Positions 50,513 to 59,215 are shown, counted from the stretch's first letter. The stretch is DNA of 64,000 bases from Clostridia bacterium (GCA_017540175.1 JAFYBN010000068.1:1-64000); one strand, 5' to 3'. Notes: generated by a model from the letters alone, not told the origin. Program-made: numbers and translations.

Positions 50513-51850
50513 ATGGCTAAGAAAATCGTATTCATCGGATCCGGGTCGCTGGTATTCACGCGGAATCTCGTGCGCGACCTGCTCACCTTCGACGCCTTCC
50601 GCGACGCCGAGATCGCGCTCGTGGACGTCAACGAAACCAATCTCGCCCTCTCGAAGAAGGCGGTCGACGGCATCGTCGAAAAGGGGAACTATCCCGCGCG
50701 CGTGACGGCGACGACCGAACGGCGCGAAGTCCTCTCCGGGGCGGACGGCGTGGTCACGACGATCTGCTGCGGGACAAACCGCGATCTCTACAACGACATC
50801 GCGATCCCCGAATCCTACGGCTGCTCCATCAACATCGGCGACACGCGCGGGCCGTCGGCGGTCTTCCGCTTCCTGCGCACCCTCTATCCCATGCTCGATA
50901 TCCTGCGCGATATCGAAGAGCTTTGCCCGAAGGTGCTCTGGCTGAACTACACCAATCCGATGGCGATGCTCTGCCGCGCCCTGCAGGGCTCGACGGACAC
51001 CGTGACGATTTCGGGGCTGTGCCACTCCGTGCAGGGGACGGCCGCCATGCTCTGCGGCTTCATCGGCGCGCCGCGGGACGAGGTCACCTATCTCTGCGCC
51101 GGTCTGAACCACCAGGCGCATTACCTGCGCTTCGACTGGAACGGGGAGGACGCGATCCCGCTCATCCGCAAAGCGATCCTCGAAAGCGAGGAGATCTACA
51201 ACAAGGAACAGGTGCGCAACGAGATGTTCCTGCATCTCGGCTACTACGCCACGGAGTCGAGCGGACACAACAGTGAATACAACTGGTGGTTCCGCAAGCG
51301 CCCGGATCTCATCGAGAAATACTGCACCCACGGGACGAACTGGAATCCGGGCCACGACTCCCTGAAGCGTCGGGAGGAGGCGAAGGACGAGACCACGGAG
51401 GAGAGGCATATCCGCGAGTTCGGCCGGTTCGATCTTGCGTCCTTCCCGCTCGACCGCGGCGAGGAATATGCCGCCTATATCTTCAACGCCGTGTTCGGCG
51501 GCCATGAAATGTTCCATTTCAACGGCAACATCCGCAATTTCGGGCTGATCGACAATCTGCCCGCCGGATGCTGTGTGGAGGTCCCGGTCCTCGCTTCGCA
51601 GCGCGGGCTCGAGCCGATTCACGTTGGCGCGCTGCCGCCGCAACTTGCCGCTCTGAACAACGTGTCCGCCGCGTGTGAAGAGCTCGCGGTCGCTGGGGCG
51701 CTGGAGCGCGATCCGCAGAAGATCTTCTGGTCCTGCCTGTACGATCCGCTCACCGCGTCCGTCTGCTCGATGGCGGAAATCCGGGAAATGGTCTCCCGCC
51801 TCTTCGAGGCGAACCGCGGCTGGCTGCCGGGGTGGACGAAGTTTAATTGA
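50513..51850 (+). CDS. Glycoside hydrolase family 4 (alpha-galactosidase/alpha-glucuronidase type)
   Basis: A 445-residue GH4 enzyme, which uses NAD+ and a divalent metal rather than a classical acid/base pair. The Rossmann motif is FIGSGSLVFTRNLVRDLL (7-24). GDTRGPSAVFRFLRT (109-123) and NYTNPMAM (145-152) are family motifs, and metal ligands are expected at Cys170 (LCHSVQGT) and His200 (AGLNHQAHYL). The CHSVQGT and GDTRGPSA forms occur in the alpha-galactosidase/alpha-glucuronidase branch. It is cytosolic and has an AAGGAG ribosome binding site. It would cleave the sugar imported by the cluster transporters. The exact linkage is inferred only. Confidence 0.92.
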   Translation: MAKKIVFIGSGSLVFTRNLVRDLLTFDAFRDAEIALVDVNETNLALSKKAVDGIVEKGNYPARVTATTERREVLSGADGVVTTICCGTNRDLYNDIAIPESYGCSINIGDTRGPSAVFRFLRTLYPMLDILRDIEELCPKVLWLNYTNPMAMLCRALQGSTDTVTISGLCHSVQGTAAMLCGFIGAPRDEVTYLCAGLNHQAHYLRFDWNGEDAIPLIRKAILESEEIYNKEQVRNEMFLHLGYYATESSGHNSEYNWWFRKRPDLIEKYCTHGTNWNPGHDSLKRREEAKDETTEERHIREFGRFDLASFPLDRGEEYAAYIFNAVFGGHEMFHFNGNIRNFGLIDNLPAGCCVEVPVLASQRGLEPIHVGALPPQLAALNNVSAACEELAVAGALERDPQKIFWSCLYDPLTASVCSMAEIREMVSRLFEANRGWLPGWTKFN

Positions 51851-51899
51851 CGCGCCGCCCGAGCGGACCGGGCGCAAATCATCCGGCAAGGAGAATGAA

Positions 51900-53315
51900 A
51901 TGGAGAACTTTATCCGATACGAATCCTTCAGCGCCGTGGGCGACGGGCGGCACGACGACATGCCCGCCGTCGCCGCCGCGCACGAGGAAGCGAACCGCCT
52001 CGGGCTCCCCGTGTGCGCGCGGGAAGGCGCGGTCTATTACATCGCGCCGAAGGCGGCGACCGCCGTCATCCGCACGGATACCGTCTGGACCGGGGCGTCG
52101 TTCCTCATCGACGACCGCGATCTCGACGATTTCCGATCTCCCATCTTCGACGTGCCGCCCGCGGAAGAGGAGGTCCCCTTCTCCGTCGAACGCCTGAGGG
52201 AGGGGCAGACGGAGCTTGAGAATCTTACCGGACGGGAGCTTTTCGTCTCGGTTCGAAACGATGAGCACCGCGATTTCATCCGCTTCGGCGGGAATCAGAA
52301 CAACGGCACCGCGCGGCGCGACAGCTTTCTCGTCCGTCCCGACGGTTCCCTGCCCTCCCCCATCGCCTTTGACTTCGACAAGGTCACGGCATGCTCGGCG
52401 CGGACCCTCCCGGACACGGTCCTCACGCTCACGGGCGGGACCTTCACGACGATCGCCAACCGCCGGGAATCGAAGTACGACTACCACGCGCGGAACATCC
52501 GCGTCCGCCGCTCAAAAACGAAGATTTCGGAAATCACCCACCTCGTGACGGACGAGCCCGATCACGGCGCGCCCTACGGCGGCTTTCTTTCGATCTCCGA
52601 CTGCGCGAAGGTCGAAGTCTCCGACTGCCTGCTGACCGGGCACCGGATCTATTACACGATGGGGACGGGCGGCGTCATCGTCCCGATGGGATCCTACGAT
52701 TTGAACTGCGGCGGCGCGGCCGAGGTTTCCTTCCGGCGCGTCACGCAGACGACCGACATCATGAACCGGAATTACTGGGGGCTGATCGGCACGAATTTCT
52801 GCCGCGACCTTTCCTTCGAGGACTGCGTGATGTCGCGCTTCGACGCGCATATGGGCGTCACGAACTGCACGATCCGACGCTGCCGCCTCGGCTGGCAGTG
52901 CCTGAACGCGATCGGGTACGGGACCTTTGTCATCGAGGACACCGAGGCGTTCGGATACGCCTTCGTGAACCTGCGCGAGGACTACGGCTGCACCTGGCGC
53001 GGGGATTTCGTCATCCGAAACTGCGTCTGGCATCCGGCGGGCGGCTCCCGGTCGGTCTTTCACGCGAAAAACCGCGGGACGCATGATTTCGGCTACGAAT
53101 GCGCCCTGCCGCGGAGCGTGGAGATCGACGGGCTGACCGTCCCCGAGACGGACGTCCTCTATATCTACGACGACTGGAAGGAGGAGCCCGGCGCGCCTCA
53201 CCCGATGCGCCTGCCGCAGACCGTCTCGGTGAAAAACGTCCGCGGCGCAAAGGAAGTGCGCCTCTGCGAGAACCCCGGTCTTCTGCTCGGAAAGACGACC
53301 TTCACGCTCGCGTGA
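51900..53315 (+). CDS. Right-handed beta-helix (pectate lyase-like) protein, cytosolic
   Basis: A 471-residue protein with the start SAVGDGRHDDMPAVAAAHEEAN, typical of pectate lyase 3/GH28-like beta-helix proteins. Short beta-strand rungs follow, such as FLSISDCAKVEVSDCLLTGHRI, DLSFEDCVMSRFDAHMGVTNCTIRRCRLG and GDFVIRNCVWHP. No signal peptide is present, which is unusual for a pectin-active enzyme and suggests action on imported oligosaccharides. AAGGAG lies 7 bases before the ATG at 51900. It follows the GH4 gene by 49 bases and precedes a terminator, closing the plus-strand arm. A polysaccharide lyase or glycosidase role is inferred from fold and context. Confidence 0.8.
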   Translation: MENFIRYESFSAVGDGRHDDMPAVAAAHEEANRLGLPVCAREGAVYYIAPKAATAVIRTDTVWTGASFLIDDRDLDDFRSPIFDVPPAEEEVPFSVERLREGQTELENLTGRELFVSVRNDEHRDFIRFGGNQNNGTARRDSFLVRPDGSLPSPIAFDFDKVTACSARTLPDTVLTLTGGTFTTIANRRESKYDYHARNIRVRRSKTKISEITHLVTDEPDHGAPYGGFLSISDCAKVEVSDCLLTGHRIYYTMGTGGVIVPMGSYDLNCGGAAEVSFRRVTQTTDIMNRNYWGLIGTNFCRDLSFEDCVMSRFDAHMGVTNCTIRRCRLGWQCLNAIGYGTFVIEDTEAFGYAFVNLREDYGCTWRGDFVIRNCVWHPAGGSRSVFHAKNRGTHDFGYECALPRSVEIDGLTVPETDVLYIYDDWKEEPGAPHPMRLPQTVSVKNVRGAKEVRLCENPGLLLGKTTFTLA

Positions 53316-53347
53316 AGGGGACCGGCAAACGAATTCGAATACCTGCA

Positions 53348-53398
53348 AAGCTGCCGCACCGCTCTCCGGAGCTCACGCGGCGGCTTTCTTTGTCTTTC
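53348..53398 (+). terminator. Rho-independent terminator of the GH4/beta-helix arm
   Basis: AAGCTGCCGC (53348-53357) pairs with GCGGCGGCTT (53377-53386) with one wobble, then TCTTTGTCTTTCC. Confidence 0.75.
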
Positions 53399-53432
53399 CC
53401 CGCGGGGACGCGCCCCGATTTCCCGATTCCGC

Positions 53433-53461
53433 TTGTCATCATGCGGCAAATATGGTATAAT
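53433..53461 (+). promoter_or_regulatory. Promoter of the ABC/FtsX exporter operon
   Basis: TTGTCA (53433-53438), 17 bp, TATAAT (53456-53461); the first start codon is at 53503 after ACGGAGG. Confidence 0.8.
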
Positions 53462-53502
53462 CAGGGCGTATCATTTTTCGCAAAGCCAAAAACGGAGGCC
53501 GC

Positions 53503-54240
53503 ATGATTCGTGACGAACAGAGGGACGGAGACAAAAACGCCCGCTTCGTATCCCTCGAGAACGTAAGCAAGATTTATAAAACCGGCGAGGTCGAAATCAC
53601 CGCGCTTCACAACGCCGGCTTTACGGTGGCAAAAGGAGAATTCTGCGTGATCGTCGGCGCGTCGGGCGCCGGGAAAACCACGCTTCTCAATATCCTCGGC
53701 GGAATGGACTCCGCCACCTCGGGAACGATTACGGTGGACGGAGCCGAGGTTTCCCGCATGACGGAGCGCGAGCTCACGGAATACCGCCGCTCCGACGTGG
53801 GATTCGTGTTCCAGTTCTACAACCTGATCCCGAACCTGACGGCGCTCGAAAACGTCGAAATGGCCTCCCAGATCTGCCGCAGTCCGATCGACGCGGCGGA
53901 GGCTCTGAAAAGCGTCGGGCTCGAAGACCGCATGGACAATTTCCCCGCCCAGCTCTCCGGCGGCGAACAGCAGCGGGTCGCCATCGCCCGCGCGATAGCG
54001 AAAAATCCGAAGCTGCTTCTCTGCGACGAGCCGACCGGCGCGCTGGATTATGACACGGGCAAAACCGTTCTGAAGCTGCTGCAGGACGCCTGCCGAAAGG
54101 ACGGGAAAACCGTTCTGGTCATCACCCACAATCAGGCGCTCTGCGCCATGGCGGACCGGGTGGTCAAGGTCCGCTCCGGCTCCGTGACGGACGTGACGGT
54201 CAATCCCTCCCCCGCCCCGGCGGAGGACATCGAATGGTGA
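53503..54240 (+). CDS. ABC transporter ATP-binding protein (LolD/MacB type)
   Basis: A 245-residue ATPase of the type that drives FtsX-like permeases. Walker A is [12 protein letters not shown] (about residues 54-65), the signature is [15 protein letters not shown], and Walker B is [32 protein letters not shown] is the Q-loop region typical of the LolD/MacB/YknY group. It ends 7 bases before the permease gene, which it surely energises. Such pairs in Bacillota export peptides or lipids, or act as mechanical transducers in antimicrobial-peptide resistance. Confidence 0.95.
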   Translation: MIRDEQRDGDKNARFVSLENVSKIYKTGEVEITALHNAGFTVAKGEFCVIVGASGAGKTTLLNILGGMDSATSGTITVDGAEVSRMTERELTEYRRSDVGFVFQFYNLIPNLTALENVEMASQICRSPIDAAEALKSVGLEDRMDNFPAQLSGGEQQRVAIARAIAKNPKLLLCDEPTGALDYDTGKTVLKLLQDACRKDGKTVLVITHNQALCAMADRVVKVRSGSVTDVTVNPSPAPAEDIEW

Positions 54241-54247
54241 GCCGGTC

Positions 54248-57175
54248 ATGAAAAGGAAGCATCTCGATCTGACGGCGCTCTTGCGGGAGATCCTTCACAA
54301 TCCCGGCCGCTACCTCGCCATGATCGCCATCCTCGGTCTGGGCGTGGGCTTTTTCGCGGGTCTCAGGATCTGCCGCGACGACATGGTGGCGACCGGCTCC
54401 GCCTATCTCGGGCGGCAGAATCTGTTCGATCTTCATCTGATCTGCGGCGTCGGCTTCGACGACGAGGCCGTCCGGCGGCTCCAGTCCGCGGACTTCGTCC
54501 GGGAAGCGGAAGGCGGGTACGCCTTCGACGGGCTTTTTCTGGCGAACGACGGCTCGGAGGCGGCGGCGCGGTTTTTGTCGGTGCCCGAGCGCGTCAACCG
54601 TCCCCTGCTCACGCTCGGACGCCTGCCGGAGCGCGCGGACGAATGCGCGCTGGACTGCAGGTTTTTCCCGGAGGACGTCGTCGGCAAAACGTTCGCGCTG
54701 TCCGGGGCGGCGGGGGACGGGGAGTCCCATTTCACGGGGACGGAGTTTACGGTGACCGGACTCTGCTTTTCCCCGCTCTATCTCAACTATGAGCGCGGCA
54801 CCACCGCCCTCGGCACGGGCAGCGTTTCCTGCTTCGTCTATCTCGCGCCCGAAGCCTTCGTTTCGGAGGCCTATACCGAGGCCTACGTCACCCTGACGGA
54901 CGCGCCCGAGGCGTTTTCGGAGGGATACCGCGATTTTTCCGACGAGATCCTCCCCCGTGCGGAAGCCCTTCTCGAAGAAGCCGCGGCGGAGCGGATGGAC
55001 CGCGCGACAGCCCCCGCCCGGGGCGAGATCGCCGACGGCGAGCGGGAGCTCTCCGACGCGCGCGAGGCGCTTGACCAAGCGGAAAAGGAGGATCTGCCGA
55101 AGTTAGAGGACGGGATCGCAGAGGCGGAGGACGGGATCCGGCAGCTGCAGGACGCGATCGGGGAGATCGAGGACACGCTCGCCTCCTTCGATTCCCTCAG
55201 GGAATCCGCGCGCGCCGCGGCGCTCGAGCAGATTTCCGCGGCGCTCGGCATCCCGCCGGGCATGCTGCCCGCCGATCATCCCGCCGCAGAGAGCGCCCTC
55301 GCTCAGGCGGACGCCGAGCTGGACGCGCGGGAAAAGGAGGCGCGGGCCGCCGCGGACGAGCTGAGGGGCAAGCTCGCGGACACGGTTTCTCTCCGGGACG
55401 AGCTGAACCTTGCCCTTCGGGACGCGGAAGAGGAAATCGCGGAAAACCGCCGGACGCTCGACGAAAAAACGCGGGAGCTCGAAGACGCGAAAGAAGAGCT
55501 CGCCGCGCTGGAAAAACGGAAAAACTATGTGCTCGACCGCTTCACGAACGTCGGGTACGCCTGCTTTGAAAACGACGCCGCCATCGTGCAGGGCATCAGC
55601 CGCGTGTTCCCGATCTTCTTCTTTCTCGTGGCGGCGCTGGTCTGCGCGACGACCATGACCCGCATGATCACGGAGGAAAGAACGCAGATCGGCACGCGCA
55701 AGGCGCTCGGGTATTCCGGCGGCGCCATCGCGCGCAAGTACCTGCTTTACGCCGCGTCCGCCTCCGTGATCGGTTCCGTGGGCGGCTGGCTGCTCGGAAC
55801 GAGTCTCATTCCGGAGATCATCTGGAAGGTTTACGAAATCATGTACGGCCCGATCGCGCGGCTCACGCACGTCTCGAGTCCCCTTCTGTTCGGGGTCTCC
55901 TTTGCGTCGGCAGCGCTCTGCTCCGTCGGAACGGCGTGGATCACGGGGCGGGCGGTGCTCGCCGAGCGGCCCGCGGAGCTGATCCGTCCGAAAGCGCCCA
56001 AGTCCGGGCGCAGGGTATTTCTCGAGAGGATCCCGTTTTTGTGGCGGCGCATGAGCTTTCTGCACAAGGTTTGTGCGCGGAACATCCTGCGCTACAAGAA
56101 CCGGCTCTGGATGATGATCCTCGGGATCGGCGGATGCACCGCCCTTTTGATCACCGGCGCGGGGATCCGGGATTCGATCTCGGGAGTCGTCGACATCCAG
56201 TACGGCCGCATCGCGCACTATGATTACGAGGTCATGACCGCGGACCCGCTCTCCGGCGAAGAACGGGCAGAGCTCGAGGAGCTGCCCGCCGTGGAAAGCA
56301 TCCTCTGGCTGCACGAAAGCTCCGTCGAGGTCCGCAGTGCGAAAACCGCGCGGACCTCGGTCCTCGTTGTTCCGGAGGAGAGCGGAAAAGGGTTCGAAGA
56401 CATGATCACGCTGGAGCGCTCCGGCTCGCCCGTCTCCTTCCCCGAAGACGGCTCCTGCACGGTTGACGTGCATCTGGCGGAGCAGCTCGGGGTGAAGCCG
56501 GGAGAGACGCTGACGATTGCCGTGGGAGAAGACATGGCACAGCTCATGCTGGAATCCGTCTGCGACAACTGCGTGAACAGCTATGTCTATCTCTCCCCCG
56601 AAACCTACCGCGCGGCGTTCGGGAAGGACGCCGCCATCAAAACGGCGTACATCCGCGCGCCAGCGGAGCTCGATCCGTACGAAGGGGGCGCGATGCTGCT
56701 TGAGTGTGAGGACGTCGTCAACGTCACGGTGACGCGGGCGGTCCGCGACAGGATCGCAAGCTTTCTGCACAATCTCTACTACATCGTCCTGCTCGTGATC
56801 GTCTGCGCGGGACTCCTCGCGTTCATCGTCCTGTACGAGCTGACGGAGATCAACATCACGGAGCGGGTGCGGGAGATCGCCACGATCAAGGTGCTGGGGT
56901 TCTACCGCGGCGAAACAGCCGCCTATGTGTTCCGCGAGAACCGGGTCCTGACCCTGCTCGGCTCACTGGCGGGGATCCCGCTCGGGATCCTCCTCCACCG
57001 CTTTGTGATGGGGCAGATCAAGGTGGATCTCGTCTCGTTCGTTCCGCGCATCGCGCTTCTGACCTTTGTCTTCGCCCTCGTCATGACCTTTTTGTTCGAG
57101 GCGGTCGTGCATCTGTTCATGCGGCGGCGGATCGCCCGGATCCCGATGGCGGAGAGTCTGAAATCGGTGGAATAA
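54248..57175 (+). CDS. FtsX-like ABC permease with long coiled-coil insertion
   Basis: A 975-residue permease. It has one helix near the N-terminus (MIAILGLGVGFFAGL), an external domain, and then about 170 residues of predicted coiled coil (about 265-435, rich in Glu/Ala with EKEDLPKLEDGIAEAEDGI and similar). The first FtsX domain follows (FPIFFFLVAALVCATTMTRMITEERTQIGTRKALGYSGG), then a second external domain and a second FtsX domain near residue 840 (LLVIVCAGLLAFIVLYELTEINITERVREIATIKVLG). It works with the ATPase directly upstream. The coiled coil may reach into the cell wall or act as a lever. The substrate is unknown. Confidence 0.93.
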   Translation: MKRKHLDLTALLREILHNPGRYLAMIAILGLGVGFFAGLRICRDDMVATGSAYLGRQNLFDLHLICGVGFDDEAVRRLQSADFVREAEGGYAFDGLFLANDGSEAAARFLSVPERVNRPLLTLGRLPERADECALDCRFFPEDVVGKTFALSGAAGDGESHFTGTEFTVTGLCFSPLYLNYERGTTALGTGSVSCFVYLAPEAFVSEAYTEAYVTLTDAPEAFSEGYRDFSDEILPRAEALLEEAAAERMDRATAPARGEIADGERELSDAREALDQAEKEDLPKLEDGIAEAEDGIRQLQDAIGEIEDTLASFDSLRESARAAALEQISAALGIPPGMLPADHPAAESALAQADAELDAREKEARAAADELRGKLADTVSLRDELNLALRDAEEEIAENRRTLDEKTRELEDAKEELAALEKRKNYVLDRFTNVGYACFENDAAIVQGISRVFPIFFFLVAALVCATTMTRMITEERTQIGTRKALGYSGGAIARKYLLYAASASVIGSVGGWLLGTSLIPEIIWKVYEIMYGPIARLTHVSSPLLFGVSFASAALCSVGTAWITGRAVLAERPAELIRPKAPKSGRRVFLERIPFLWRRMSFLHKVCARNILRYKNRLWMMILGIGGCTALLITGAGIRDSISGVVDIQYGRIAHYDYEVMTADPLSGEERAELEELPAVESILWLHESSVEVRSAKTARTSVLVVPEESGKGFEDMITLERSGSPVSFPEDGSCTVDVHLAEQLGVKPGETLTIAVGEDMAQLMLESVCDNCVNSYVYLSPETYRAAFGKDAAIKTAYIRAPAELDPYEGGAMLLECEDVVNVTVTRAVRDRIASFLHNLYYIVLLVIVCAGLLAFIVLYELTEINITERVREIATIKVLGFYRGETAAYVFRENRVLTLLGSLAGIPLGILLHRFVMGQIKVDLVSFVPRIALLTFVFALVMTFLFEAVVHLFMRRRIARIPMAESLKSVE

Positions 57176-57239
57176 AAAGCGGCTCACGCGCGCCTGCGCG
57201 TTTTGGGAAAGAAATATCAAACAAAGGATGGAGAAAATC

Positions 57240-57857
57240 ATGAAAAAAACCGTCAAACTACTGTCGCTTCTTCTCGCTGCCGTGATGATGACGGCGGCGC
57301 TTGCCGGCTGCGCCGAACGAACCCGCGCGCCGCAGGTCGACGAGCAGGATCTGACCAAGGACACGAATGTTCTTGTCGTCTATTTCACCTGGTCGGGGCA
57401 TCTTGACAGCATGGCGCACTGGATCGCCGACGAGATCGGCGGAGACATTCTCCGGGTACTGGCGAAGGAGGAGTATCCCGAAAGCTACGACGCCACCGTC
57501 GACCGCGCCAAAAAAGAAAAGAACGACGGCGAGCGTCCGGAAATCACCGTTTCGCTCACCGCCGAACAAATGAATAAATATGACACGGTTTTCATCGGCT
57601 TCCCTGTTTGGTGGTACGATCTGCCGATGCCGATGTGGACCTTTCTGGAAGGCATAGACCTCACCGGGAAAACGGTCTACGTTTTCTTCTCGCACGAAGG
57701 GACCTCCGACGGGGGCAGCGCGCTGTCCACGATTTCCACCCTCGCACCCGGCGCGGCGGTCAACACGGCCGACGCGCTCTCCGTGCGGGGGAGCCGGGTG
57801 AAAGACTCCGAAAACGTCGTGCGGGAATGGGTCAGAGGGCTCGGGTACTCGAAATAA
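57240..57857 (+). CDS. Flavodoxin-like lipoprotein
   Basis: A 205-residue protein. A signal peptide with lipobox AALAGC (Cys near 24) is followed by a flavodoxin fold: VLVVYFTWSGHLDSMAHWIADEIGGDI (FMN phosphate loop), FIGFPVWWYDLPMPMWTFLEG and VYVFFSHEGTSDGG. It should therefore be an FMN-binding electron carrier anchored outside the membrane, which is unusual because flavodoxins are normally cytosolic. ATG at 57240 follows GGAG by about 8 bases. It lies 64 bases after the permease gene on the same strand. It may serve extracytoplasmic electron transfer together with ApbE-modified flavoproteins (inference). Confidence 0.88.
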   Translation: MKKTVKLLSLLLAAVMMTAALAGCAERTRAPQVDEQDLTKDTNVLVVYFTWSGHLDSMAHWIADEIGGDILRVLAKEEYPESYDATVDRAKKEKNDGERPEITVSLTAEQMNKYDTVFIGFPVWWYDLPMPMWTFLEGIDLTGKTVYVFFSHEGTSDGGSALSTISTLAPGAAVNTADALSVRGSRVKDSENVVREWVRGLGYSK

Positions 57858-57902
57858 GCGAAAAGCACGTTGTCCATACGACGGTTTGCTGCCTATTTGT
57901 AT

Positions 57903-59116
57903 GGAACAAACGCTGCGCGATAGAAAAAGGAAACAAACGCTTCGCGTTTGTGGTACGAGATATTGCCCTGCGCGGGCGGCGGCACGGGGCGCCATCTCAT
58001 GGCCGACTACTTTCGCAAGCGAAAGTGGCGCCCCGTGCGGGTCACCTTGGCCATGACATCTGTTGTTCTTGATCCTCTTCAGCTGCTCCGATTGCGAAGC
58101 GCACGGCGTCAGCTTAAGAATCAAGCGAGTTCATCGCGGCCTGATTACTTGAAGCCGAAACCTACTGTGAAGTCGAGCGCGTTTGATTACACGGCGCGTT
58201 TGGCAGTCAGCCGAAGTGTGGGGTGCATCCTCGCGGGTATAAGATTGCGGAAATCTGCTGAACCTGTTCGCGTTTCAGCGCACGTGAAGTAATGTCGTTT
58301 CTGTTCGCGCAGCTAACGCGGGTAGAAAATCCTGCGGAGCCGCGTTCCGGTTCAGCGAATTCTTTCGTTAGCTGTCGCGAGAATAGGATGCTGTGCTGAA
58401 AATTGACGCGCTCTGCGCCGCATCCCATTCTCGTGATAACTGAAGCAAAGACAAGCACGCGCTTTAACGCGGCTCCGCAGGATTCCTCACCCGCGTTCGC
58501 AACACGAGGGGTGAAAGCTGCGCTTTTCGTCGCGCTGAAACGGTAACAGGCATAGCAGATTAAGGCTGACTTCCATTCGCGAAGATGCACGTCGTCTTCC
58601 GCCGACTGCCATCGCGCCGTGTAATTCGCGAATTTGGATTGCCGCGCCGACGCAGTCGCGCTCAAATTCGCGCGAGCGCGAATTGCAATGTTTCAGCTGG
58701 CGATTCGAGAGCCGCAGTCGCTGAAAGTTTCGGCTGATATGTGCCGCTGACAAGTCGGAGCCGCTGAAGAGGATCAAGAACAACAGATTGGATGGCCAAG
58801 GGGACCCCGCCGGGGGGCACCACTTTCGCTTGCGAAAGTAGTCGGCCATGAGATGTGTGCCCCGCGCCGACGCAGTCGCGCTAGGCGCCGTCCGCGCAGG
58901 ACATAAAAATCCGTACTCAAACGCGCAGCGTTTGTTCCAAAGATAGCATCGGTTTCAGCAGACTTCCCCGTGCCGCCGTCCGCGCAGGACAATACAAATC
59001 CGTAATTCCCAAACACGGAAGTTCGCCGCGCCGAGTGCGACAGCGTCGGCACGGCAGTCGCGCTGCGCGCGAATTCCACGAGTTCACAAAGCGAACTCGG
59101 GCAAAGCGTTTGTTCC
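57903..59116 (+). repeat. Element D: 1.21 kb non-coding composite repeat
   Basis: It starts GGAACAAACGCTGCGC and ends with the inverse. The left hairpin pairs 57982-57994 with 58026-58038 (GCACGGGGCGCCA, perfect 13 bp) and holds a nested CTTTCGCAAGCGAAAG hairpin in its loop. The right hairpin near 58806-58865 is degraded and has two nested palindromes. The interior is the reverse complement of element C over most of its length. Sub-modules continue past the end: 59163-59250 resembles the internal CCTGCGGAGCCGCG module. The gap 57858-59276 contains no gene that I can support. Confidence 0.8.
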
Positions 59117-59181
59117 TTTAAAAAACAAGCGCAGGCGGGCATTCTTTGCTTGTTCAGCAAACGCGGATCAAGAATCCCGCA

Positions 59182-59215
59182 GAGCCGCATTCAGATCCGG
59201 CGGCTCTTTTTGTTT
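59182..59215 (+). terminator. Terminator-like hairpin with T-tract
   Basis: GAGCCGC (59182-59188) pairs with GCGGCTC (59200-59206), followed by TTTTTGTTTG. The same sequence module, without the T-tract, occurs inside the large elements, so its origin is the repeat family. Confidence 0.5.

Noticed and set aside
18745..59116. CRISPR array or integron attC array for the repeated hairpins
   Set aside because: There are no regular short repeats with unique spacers, no cas genes, no integrase and no attC-type core sites. The repeats are long, dispersed and nested.
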